NCBI GenBank assembly: GCA_903896915.1
Contig: CAITZN010000481.1
Span: 1-5,548, forward strand
From: an uncultured bacterium
GTDB taxonomy: Bacteria > Desulfobacterota > Desulfobulbia > Desulfobulbales > Desulfobulbaceae
Length of the DNA stretch: 5,548 nucleotides
Reading direction: 5' to 3'
The translations under genes and the position numbers were made by a program. Shown one piece after another: positions 1 to 5,548 of the stretch (within the stretch, counting starts at the first letter, position 1; each line of letters opens with the position of its first letter). The notes under the pieces are model-generated. The model ran no database searches and was not told where the DNA came from. It saw nothing but the letters and a program-made list of their open reading frames with translations.

Positions 1-455
1 ATTCTGATGGTGAACTCGAGGTCCTGCTTCGCAAGCCCGGACTTGTAGCACTCGTACTTGATGGGCATGTCGTAGTGCTGAATCGATCCTCCACCCGCTG
101 GAGTCATTGTGTATACGAGATTTTTGTTAACTACGGCGTTCGTCTTGACCCTTGTTTGATGCGTGCTCACTCCTTGCTTCAGCGACGACAGGTCGACAGA
201 AGGGGGTATACCCGACCTGCCACCAGAACCTGAGCCTCCGGATCTTGCGTGCAAGGGCGGCTCAGGCAGCCTGATCGACGGTCCGCCGACATGGGCAATT
301 GGTGTCGTCCCGTTGGTGGTCTTCAGTCTGGAGGAGCCTTCTTTCACCATTGGATGCCCACATCTTAGGCAGGTCTTCTTTCCAAAGAGCGCCTTTAGAC
401 CCGAAAACGTAGCAGTATACTGGCAAATTAGGTTCGAACAGATATATTTCGACAT
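1..455 (-). CDS. Unrecognised protein with N-terminal Cys4 zinc-ribbon-like motif (partial, C-terminus beyond left edge)
   Basis: I do not recognise this gene. An open frame of 151 codons starts at ATG 455-453 and runs off the left edge without a stop. The start is supported by AAGGAG five bases upstream. Residues 1-36 hold four cysteines in two knuckles, C6-x4-C11 and C29-x2-C32 (the second in TCLRCGHPM), which looks like a zinc ribbon; metal binding is inferred. Residues about 40-90 are rich in Gly, Ser and Pro, including SGGSGSGG at 72-79, and are probably a flexible linker. From about 91 the sequence turns polar with alternating hydrophobics (NLVYTMTPAGGGS, then IKYECYKSGLAKQDLEFTIR), suggesting the start of a second, beta-rich domain. 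No signal peptide or membrane segment is visible. All seven arginine codons are AGA or AGG, whereas the neighbouring T6SS genes use mostly CGN, a hint of separate origin. It is co-directional with and downstream of tssH, across a 222-bp gap. A T6SS accessory or cargo role is possible but unproven. Confidence 0.75.
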   Translation of the reverse strand, partial: MSKYICSNLICQYTATFSGLKALFGKKTCLRCGHPMVKEGSSRLKTTNGTTPIAHVGGPSIRLPEPPLHARSGGSGSGGRSGIPPSVDLSSLKQGVSTHQTRVKTNAVVNKNLVYTMTPAGGGSIQHYDMPIKYECYKSGLAKQDLEFTIR

Positions 456-460
456 ATAGG

Positions 461-466
461 CTCCTT
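461..466 (-). promoter_or_regulatory. Ribosome binding site of the zinc-ribbon gene
   Basis: On the minus strand AAGGAG lies five bases before the ATG at 455. This near-perfect Shine-Dalgarno fixes the start and is the best evidence that the partial left-hand frame is a real gene. Confidence 0.75.
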
Positions 467-514
467 CAGTTATGGTCGCTTAGGGTAGAAAAGAAGATTC
501 GACGCGTAAAATAA

Positions 515-533
515 GGGACAGACCACGTTTTTT
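515..533 (+). repeat. Short dispersed-repeat-like element, copy 1
   Basis: GGGACAGACCACGTTTTTT. It aligns in direct orientation with 589-608: 15 identities, one single-base gap, and four mismatches that are all transitions. From memory, this word and its partner recur around REP-associated/IS200-like transposase genes in Desulfobacterota and other genomes; that link cannot be tested here. GTAAAA at 506-511 and TTTTAC at 530-535 could pair around most of it as a weak stem-loop. No transposase gene lies in the window. Confidence 0.45.
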
Positions 534-558
534 ACCCTGAACCAACATTCAACCGTTT

Positions 559-567
559 TTTATACCA
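559..567 (-). promoter_or_regulatory. Weak candidate extended -10 promoter element for the zinc-ribbon gene
   Basis: On the minus strand TGGTATAAA matches the extended -10 pattern TGnTATAAT with one mismatch, about 104 bases before the ATG at 455. No good -35 hexamer lies 16-18 bases further upstream, and the AT-rich setting makes chance matches likely. It is listed only because the gap size leaves room for an independent promoter. Confidence 0.2.
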
Positions 568-588
568 AATAATATGCTCAATAAAAAT

Positions 589-608
589 GGGGCAGGTCTA
601 CGCTTTTT
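589..608 (+). repeat. Short dispersed-repeat-like element, copy 2
   Basis: GGGGCAGGTCTACGCTTTTT, in the same orientation as copy 1 and starting 74 bp from it. It is flanked by AAAAA at 583-587 and ends in TTTTT at 604-608, so its outer ends are complementary, although no GC-rich stem forms between them. See copy 1 for the alignment and for the suggested REP/transposase association, which rests on recollection. Confidence 0.45.
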
Positions 609-677
609 CAATGTTCATAACCCCACATAAAGGTGGTTCAAGGCAGCCACGATCTTTTTTATTTCCTTCAAAGCGGC

Positions 678-3314
678 CTAACTCACCGCAAAGGTAAAAC
701 CGTCTCCATCGAGTCCGACCTTAATCTCGTTGATCTGCTCACCAATAGCCATTCGGCCTAAAAGCTCCTTGCTCATTTCCGGCATAAGGGTGTTGGTCAG
801 GATATTGTCGATGTTTCGGGCGCCGCTGTCCACCTCGGTACATCGGCTGGCCACAGCATCGACGATCTCGTCGCCAAAGACAAAGACAGTTCGACGATTC
901 TCCAGCATCCGCTTGGCAACCTTATTCAGTTTCAACCGGACGATACGCTTGAGATTCTCATCGGTAAGCGGGAAATAGGGAACGACCTTTAAGCGCCCAA
1001 GAAAAGCAGGCTTAAAGTGGGTGGTCAGTTCCGGACGCAGCATCTCAGCCAAACCTGCTGGGGAGGGCATGGTCTCTTCGTCGGCACAGGCCTTCATGAT
1101 AGTGTTGGTACCCAGGTTGCTGGTCAGGATAATCAGGGTATTTTTAAAATCGATCTTGCGACCCTCGCCGTCCTCCATGAGGCCCTTATCGAAGACCTGG
1201 AAAAAGAGTTCCATGACGTCCGGGTGGGCCTTTTCGACCTCATCGAGCAAGACAACGCTGTAAGGGCGCTTACGCACCGCCTCGGTAAGCACACCACCCT
1301 CGCCGTAACCGACGTAACCTGGCGGAGAGCCCTTGAGGGAAGAGACGGTATGGGCCTCCTGGTACTCACTCATGTTGATGGAAATCAGGTTCTGTTCTCC
1401 GCCGTACAACAGATCGGAAATGGCAATGGCAGTCTCGGTCTTGCCGACGCCGCTGGTGCCGACGAACATGAAAACACCGGTGGGTTTGGAGGGATCCTCA
1501 ATGCCGGCGTGAGCAGTCTGCACCATCTGCGCAATGGCAGTCAAGGCGTAGTCCTGACCGATGATCCGTTCACCCAGCAACTTCTCCATCTGCAGCACGG
1601 TCTGGATCTCGTCGGTCAGCATGCGGCCGGTGGGGATACCGGTCCAGCCGGAGATGACGTCTGAAATTGTGACAGAATCCACTTCAACGGTTACCAAGGG
1701 ATCATCGCCCTGCACCTTGGCCAGTTCCTCCTCCATTTCCTTCAGACCAGCGCTCTTAGCCGCCAACTCTGCATCTTCAGGGTTCTTAGCGTGCAGTTCG
1801 TTGATTTCCTGGCGGGCCTCAAGGATACGGTTGGCCGCTTCCATCTCCGCCCCCCACTTGGCGTTTAGGGCCGCTAACTGATTGGTGGTCGCCTCCTTCT
1901 GGGCTACCAATTCCGCCATTCTCTCCTGGTGATCTCGGCCCATCCGGGTCTCTTTTTCAAGAAGGGCAATTTCCCGGTCGATCTGACTGATCATCCGGGT
2001 CGCATCCTCAACGGCCGACGGTGAGGTCGTCAGACCGATAGCCACTCTGGCGCAGGCGGTATCCAGGACGCTCACCGACTTGTCTGGCAGTTGTCGGGCC
2101 GGCAGATAGCGATGCGACAGGCGTACCGAATCTATCAGGGCTGCGTCAGTGATCATCACCTGGTGATGCTTCTCCAAAAACGGTGCAACGGCCCGCATCA
2201 TCATGATGGCCTTGGCCTCGTCCGGCTCATCGACCTTGACCACCTGGAAACGGCGGGCCAGGGCAGCATCTTTTTCAAAATATTTTTTGTACTCCGCCCA
2301 AGTCGTCGCGGCGATGGTCCGCAACTCACCACGTGCCAATGCCGGTTTCAAAAGATTAGCAGCATCGCCGGCTCCGCTACCGCCAGCCCCGATCAGGGTG
2401 TGGGCCTCGTCGATAAAGAGAATGATCGGCACTGGCGAGGATTTCACTTCCTCGATCACCGATTTCAGCCGATCTTCGAACTCCCCCTTAATGCCGGCAC
2501 CGGCCTGCAGCAGGCCAAGATCCAAGGTGTGGATCACTACGTTACGAAGCGGCGGCGGCACATCGCCCTCGACAATCCGCAGAGCGAAGCCCTCCACCAC
2601 TGCGGTCTTTCCAACCCCGGCCTCACCGGTGAGGATAGGGTTGTTCTGACGGCGGCGGATGAGGATGTCCACCATTTGCCGGATCTCAAAATCGCGCCCA
2701 AGGACCGGATCGATCTGCCCCTGCTTGGCCTTGTCGGTAAGATTGATAGTGTAAGTGGCCAGGGCGTTTCCTTTACCCCCACCCCCGGCGCGGGGAGCAG
2801 ACCCTGGTTCGCCTGAGGCGGCTGCAGAGCTTACCGCCTCGCTGGAACCATCGGTAAGATCCTGGAAGGAGGCGCGGAGGGTCTCCAGTGAAATCTTCTT
2901 AAAGAGCGGTGAACTAGAAACCAGCAGGCGGGCCGTTTCCTCGTTGTCCAACAGGGCTAGGACTATATGACCGGAACGGATCGAAGACGTCTGAAAATCA
3001 ACCGAAGCGACCAGCCAGGCGTCTTTAATCATTTTGGGGATGCGGGGCGACAGCGCCGGTGTCCGGGCATTGCCGGTCTTAAATCTTTCCATGGCACGAG
3101 TGAGATCGGCCAGCAGGTGAGAATCGTTGATCTCGAAATAGCGGAGGATCTTGTGAAGATCGATGTCGGAAAGATCGAGGAGCTTGACGAAGAAATGTTC
3201 CAGGTCAACTTCGTAATGGGTATGCGACAGACAGAGACCGGCGGCCGATTCCAGGGCGCTCCGGCAGGGCGGGTTTAGCTTTCCAAGCAAAGACTTCAAG
3301 TTCGATCCGGCCAT
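678..3314 (-). CDS. tssH: TssH (ClpV), AAA+ ATPase of the type VI secretion system
   Basis: ClpV is the cytoplasmic hexameric Clp/Hsp100 ATPase that extracts TssC from contracted T6SS sheaths and recycles the subunits. The 878-residue protein is of usual family length. Residues 1-160 form the N-domain, opening SNLKSLLGKLNPPCRSALE as is typical of ClpV; in the family this domain binds the sheath. A Gly/Ala/Ser-rich linker covers about 164-182. The first AAA+ module has Walker A GEAGVGKT (230-237), pore loop GAGIKGE (272-278), Walker B LFIDE (D302, E303) and arginines R354/R355. A coiled-coil middle domain spans about 435-540. The second module has GWTGIP (556-561), Walker A GTSGVGKT (619-626), pore-loop GYVG (666-669), Walker B LLDE (D691, E692), sensor-1 N733, R774 and sensor-2 GAR (831-833). 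All catalytic residues are intact, so it should be active. The start at 3314 matches the family N-terminus and has AAGGAG seven bases upstream. It follows tssG by 29 bp. ClpB is the alternative, but the N-domain and the tssFG context favour ClpV. Confidence 0.97.
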   Translation of the reverse strand: MAGSNLKSLLGKLNPPCRSALESAAGLCLSHTHYEVDLEHFFVKLLDLSDIDLHKILRYFEINDSHLLADLTRAMERFKTGNARTPALSPRIPKMIKDAWLVASVDFQTSSIRSGHIVLALLDNEETARLLVSSSPLFKKISLETLRASFQDLTDGSSEAVSSAAASGEPGSAPRAGGGGKGNALATYTINLTDKAKQGQIDPVLGRDFEIRQMVDILIRRRQNNPILTGEAGVGKTAVVEGFALRIVEGDVPPPLRNVVIHTLDLGLLQAGAGIKGEFEDRLKSVIEEVKSSPVPIILFIDEAHTLIGAGGSGAGDAANLLKPALARGELRTIAATTWAEYKKYFEKDAALARRFQVVKVDEPDEAKAIMMMRAVAPFLEKHHQVMITDAALIDSVRLSHRYLPARQLPDKSVSVLDTACARVAIGLTTSPSAVEDATRMISQIDREIALLEKETRMGRDHQERMAELVAQKEATTNQLAALNAKWGAEMEAANRILEARQEINELHAKNPEDAELAAKSAGLKEMEEELAKVQGDDPLVTVEVDSVTISDVISGWTGIPTGRMLTDEIQTVLQMEKLLGERIIGQDYALTAIAQMVQTAHAGIEDPSKPTGVFMFVGTSGVGKTETAIAISDLLYGGEQNLISINMSEYQEAHTVSSLKGSPPGYVGYGEGGVLTEAVRKRPYSVVLLDEVEKAHPDVMELFFQVFDKGLMEDGEGRKIDFKNTLIILTSNLGTNTIMKACADEETMPSPAGLAEMLRPELTTHFKPAFLGRLKVVPYFPLTDENLKRIVRLKLNKVAKRMLENRRTVFVFGDEIVDAVASRCTEVDSGARNIDNILTNTLMPEMSKELLGRMAIGEQINEIKVGLDGDGFTFAVS

Positions 3315-3321
3315 GGCAATT

Positions 3322-3327
3322 CTCCTT
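3322..3327 (-). promoter_or_regulatory. Ribosome binding site of tssH that decides its start
   Basis: On the minus strand AAGGAG sits seven bases before the ATG at 3314, in the short gap after the tssG stop. It favours this start over the in-frame ATG at 3425, which would add 37 residues unlike any ClpV N-terminus and overlap tssG by 82 bp. Confidence 0.85.
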
Positions 3328-3343
3328 CTCCATTCTATTTTTA

Positions 3344-4372
3344 TTACAAGGCATCCGCTTCGTGAAATGTGACTTCCTGATCCTCCCGAAGAGTTACTCC
3401 TGGGCTTATCAACCAGGTTGACCAACCGAGCCTGGGTGAATCCGGTCCTGGCCGCCCGATAACGCAGGGAGGGACCTCTTGGCCATGCAGGACAAGAGTG
3501 AGTTCAAACTCATACTCAATGCCGACCATGTACCGAATCAACGAAAAAGTTGGTCCGTGCATGTCGCCTGACGGCAGAAGACGACTAAAGGCTCTATAAT
3601 TCATGGGGCCGAGTCGAAGGCGAAATTTGGTCTGACATTCCCATGCCCCCCTGCCCACCATTGTATTCACGCCGAGACTGTTGTTGGCACCGCCAAGCCG
3701 GGTCAGATCGGCATCGTCCAGGAGGATCAGCCGTTGGATACATTGCTCGATTTCGACATGGGTACCGGTAAAATGCTCAATCGTGGCACAAATTGACGAA
3801 CCGGACGGCATCATCCGGGAGAGCAGGCCGCTGTAGAAAGAAAGTGATTCCTCTGCAAAACCAATTCTGCCAGCCAAACCAGGGGTGCCAAGGCCACAGA
3901 GACTGAGCAGATAGCCGGAAAGTTTATCCTTGGCGCCGGGCAAAAAATTGACCGCAAAACGCTGCTTCTTCCAGGCCAGATAAAAAAGAGAAATCAGACG
4001 ATGGTGAAAAATATTCAGAAACGAAACAAGGGAATAGTCCTTCCGCCGAGCGCGGTTGACCGCCAGTTCGTTGTACCAATAGGGGAGAAGGCCTGAAGGG
4101 CCGATCAGCCCCATGAACGTGACGTCCATATTTGCCGGCTGATCATCTGCTCCCGGCATGAGATTTCCGATATCACTAGCCGGGAAATCAAGGCCGGGGC
4201 GGACGGAAAAACGCACAGCTTCCTTTCCCGGATCAAGAGTGGTTCCCAGTTTTTGCTTTTCAGGTGACAGGGTTTCCAGTAAATGAACAGCACTAAAAAA
4301 AGAGTAGCGGTACCACTCCTCAAATAGTCGCTGCTCTACAGAAGAACCCGGTCGCCGCTTCGCGGTGGCCAT
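3344..4372 (-). CDS. tssG: TssG, type VI secretion baseplate wedge subunit
   Basis: TssG pairs with two TssF copies to form the T6SS baseplate wedge, which with TssK and TssE links the membrane complex to the sheath and the Hcp tube. The protein is cytoplasmic, 342 residues, and of normal family length (about 330-360). Family hallmarks in order are FFSAVHLLE (25-33), MGLIGPSGLLPYWYNE (87-102), FLNIFHHRLISLFYLAW (118-134), HVEIEQC (205-211), a repeated LG region ending RLRLGPM (231-257), MVGIEYEFELTLVLHG (282-297) and LGWSTWL (315-321). There is no signal peptide or transmembrane helix. The ATG at 4372 lies inside the end of tssF, a 37-bp overlap that suggests translational coupling. GAGGTG lies eight bases upstream of it, with a second AAGGA directly abutting the ATG. 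The reading frame is intact, ends in TAA at 3344-3346, and no key motif is missing. Confidence 0.95.
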   Translation of the reverse strand: MATAKRRPGSSVEQRLFEEWYRYSFFSAVHLLETLSPEKQKLGTTLDPGKEAVRFSVRPGLDFPASDIGNLMPGADDQPANMDVTFMGLIGPSGLLPYWYNELAVNRARRKDYSLVSFLNIFHHRLISLFYLAWKKQRFAVNFLPGAKDKLSGYLLSLCGLGTPGLAGRIGFAEESLSFYSGLLSRMMPSGSSICATIEHFTGTHVEIEQCIQRLILLDDADLTRLGGANNSLGVNTMVGRGAWECQTKFRLRLGPMNYRAFSRLLPSGDMHGPTFSLIRYMVGIEYEFELTLVLHGQEVPPCVIGRPGPDSPRLGWSTWLISPGVTLREDQEVTFHEADAL

Positions 4373-5548
4373 TCCTTCAACACCTCTTTTCCCTGCACGG
4401 TTTTCACCACCAACTGGCTGAATGAATTCACCGATACGTACTGAGCAAGAAATCTTTCCAGGACGCTGGCGAACAGATACAGGCCAGCTCCAATAAACTT
4501 TTCTTCGTCAAGTTCAATAGTTACCAGCACCCCACGACAGAATGACTGGCCAAGTCGCCGGGTGACGTGCTGAGCGCCGATGGAAACGATACCGTTGATC
4601 TGTTGTTGGGAGGTGGAAGAATTTTCATAATCGTACAGGCGGAGGATTTCTTTCAAGGCATCAACCCCACCCTGGACAATGGACATATAATTTAGGGATA
4701 GATGTGAGATCAGTCGCCATTGCAGGCTACCGCCAAGTTCCGGTCGCTTGGACTCCGACGGCTTCATCAGACAAATGATCGCCGACACCGGTGCCGCCTG
4801 TTCCAAATCGAAATCACCGTTCGAATTACCGAAGGGCAGACGCGCCGGCAGATCCCTGTTGGTACAAGTGACGTGAGCGGTGAGAATCTCGGCAGCAGGA
4901 TCGGTGGGTGCAAAACCCAGATCGACAAAAGACAAAAACATCTCGGTGCCATGGTCGCCCTTTTTACCGGAGGGTCGGCGGTTAGCGTGCCAGAACACCT
5001 GCCGCTTGAGGTTTTCAGCCTCGGCAAGATGATGGCGGATGGAATAGAAGGGCTTCACCTCCGCCGCTTCACCGGTATCGTTTTCATTACCGGACGATAC
5101 CCGGTCCAGGGAAAAGACCTCCATGAAATCCAGGCGCCGCAGGTCAGGAATCACCTGGTACTCCGGCCGGGTATGCTCAATCCTGATGGGTTCAGCAATC
5201 CGAGTGAACAAGTTGACCACCGGCGCGGCATTCAGGACAAAGGTATGCCGGTCGATACCGATCTTCGTCTTAGGCAGCTTGTTCAGGAAAATCCGCAACG
5301 TGAGATCACCCTGCCAATTCATTTGACGCAGCTGCTCAAGGCCGCAAAGATCAAAAAAGAGGAATTTTTCCGGCATACAGAAGTACTCGAGCAACAGACG
5401 ATACCCCGGAAAAGATCGGCTGGTGAATGGCATCAAGGCCTCGTCATCCTCGAAACCCACCGGCCGGATGGAACCCGGGTCCAATGTCAACACTTCGCTC
5501 TTGCCACGCCCGTTAACCCCTTCGAGTTCAATGCCAATCACATTATTC
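4336..5548 (-). CDS. tssF: TssF, type VI secretion baseplate subunit (partial, N-terminus beyond right edge)
   Basis: TssF (VasA/ImpG family) forms the (TssF)2-TssG wedge of the T6SS baseplate. The last 403 codons are present, ending in TAG at 4336-4338. Full-length TssF is about 590-620 residues, so roughly 190-210 residues lie outside the window. The GTG at 5541 is an internal valine, not the start: the frame stays open to the edge and the family continues upstream. Visible hallmarks, counted from that valine, are RPVGFEDDEALMPF (26-39), RSFPGYRLLLEYFCMPEKF (42-60), VVNLFTRIAEPI (108-119), EYQVIPDLR (127-135), ACTNRDLP-type motif TCTNRDLPARLPFG (about 226-240), LQWRLISHLSLNYMS (about 273-288), then ALKEILRLYDY, and a C-terminal GAGLYLFASVLERFLAQYV region followed by SFSQL. 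All match the family with no frameshift. The 3' end overlaps tssG by 37 bp. This is the usual tssF-tssG-tssH order, and tssE would be expected further right. Confidence 0.95.
   Translation of the reverse strand, partial: NNVIGIELEGVNGRGKSEVLTLDPGSIRPVGFEDDEALMPFTSRSFPGYRLLLEYFCMPEKFLFFDLCGLEQLRQMNWQGDLTLRIFLNKLPKTKIGIDRHTFVLNAAPVVNLFTRIAEPIRIEHTRPEYQVIPDLRRLDFMEVFSLDRVSSGNENDTGEAAEVKPFYSIRHHLAEAENLKRQVFWHANRRPSGKKGDHGTEMFLSFVDLGFAPTDPAAEILTAHVTCTNRDLPARLPFGNSNGDFDLEQAAPVSAIICLMKPSESKRPELGGSLQWRLISHLSLNYMSIVQGGVDALKEILRLYDYENSSTSQQQINGIVSIGAQHVTRRLGQSFCRGVLVTIELDEEKFIGAGLYLFASVLERFLAQYVSVNSFSQLVVKTVQGKEVLKEWPPRSGDRVLL
4381..4386 (-). promoter_or_regulatory. Ribosome binding site of tssG inside tssF
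   Basis: On the minus strand GAGGTG lies eight bases before the tssG ATG at 4372, within the tssF coding sequence. A second purine-rich word, AAGGA (4373-4377), abuts the ATG and is too close to act alone. Confidence 0.55.

Larger units (their letters stand above)
456..677. other. AT-rich intergenic gap between tssH and the zinc-ribbon gene
   Basis: This 222-bp stretch contains no convincing coding frame on either strand and is clearly richer in A+T than the flanking genes, with several runs of five or six A or T. It holds two diverged copies of a short direct repeat (515-533 and 589-608). A weak stem of GTGG/CCAC words near 623-648 can pair in more than one way. I see no GC-rich hairpin followed by a T-run in the leftward direction, so the end of the T6SS transcript is not defined, and read-through into the zinc-ribbon gene is possible. 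Confidence 0.7.

Noticed and set aside
163..459. 98-codon plus-strand frame over the left gene
   Set aside because: The minus-strand frame over the same bases has a strong ribosome binding site and a Cys4 motif, while this one is Pro-rich with no initiation signal.
627..650. Sigma-54 promoter on the minus strand in the gap
   Set aside because: A TGGC-like word is followed by TTGA, but the required GG and GC spacing of the -24/-12 pattern is not met.
619..651. Possible terminator hairpin after tssH
   Set aside because: GTGG/CCAC words give only four-base stems that compete with each other, and no T-run follows in the leftward direction.
1017..1664. 215-codon open frame on the plus strand opposite tssH
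   Set aside because: It mirrors the tssH second AAA+ module. The open frame is explained by codon bias of the real gene on the other strand, and no protein family is recognisable.
2091..2816. 241-codon open frame on the plus strand opposite tssH
   Set aside because: It lies entirely antisense to the conserved ATPase core of tssH. Its His/Arg/Leu-rich sequence matches no family I know, and it has no Shine-Dalgarno or gene-like context.
5539..5541. GTG as a start codon of tssF
   Set aside because: The frame is open to the window edge and about 200 residues of the TssF family are missing before this point, so it is an internal valine codon.

Overview
The window holds the downstream end of a type VI secretion system (T6SS) gene cluster, followed by an unrelated-looking gene. 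All genes lie on the minus strand, so they read from right to left. The order is tssF (3' two-thirds, running off the right edge), tssG (complete), tssH/clpV (complete), a 222-bp AT-rich gap, and the 5' part of an unrecognised gene with an N-terminal four-cysteine zinc-ribbon-like motif, which runs off the left edge.

A T6SS implies a Gram-negative, diderm bacterium, and the protein families point broadly to Proteobacteria or Desulfobacterota. The tss genes have moderate GC and use mostly CGN arginine codons. The gap carries two copies of a short sequence that I associate from memory with REP/IS200-like transposase surroundings in Desulfobacterota and some Gammaproteobacteria. I cannot name the genus.

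The three T6SS genes form one tight transcription unit. tssF and tssG overlap by 37 bp, and tssG and tssH are 29 bp apart with a strong Shine-Dalgarno before tssH. TssF and TssG make the wedge of the T6SS baseplate, which nucleates the contractile sheath. TssH (ClpV) is the AAA+ unfoldase that disassembles the contracted sheath so its subunits can be reused. The ClpV start is best placed at 3314, not at the longer in-frame start at 3425.

The left-hand gene is the main open question. It has a good ribosome binding site, a Cys4 N-terminus, a Gly/Ser-rich linker and an unrecognised beta-rich-looking region. All seven of its visible arginines are AGA or AGG, unlike the tss genes. It may be a separately acquired gene sitting at the cluster boundary next to the repeat-bearing gap. 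No RNA gene, CRISPR array or complete mobile element was seen.
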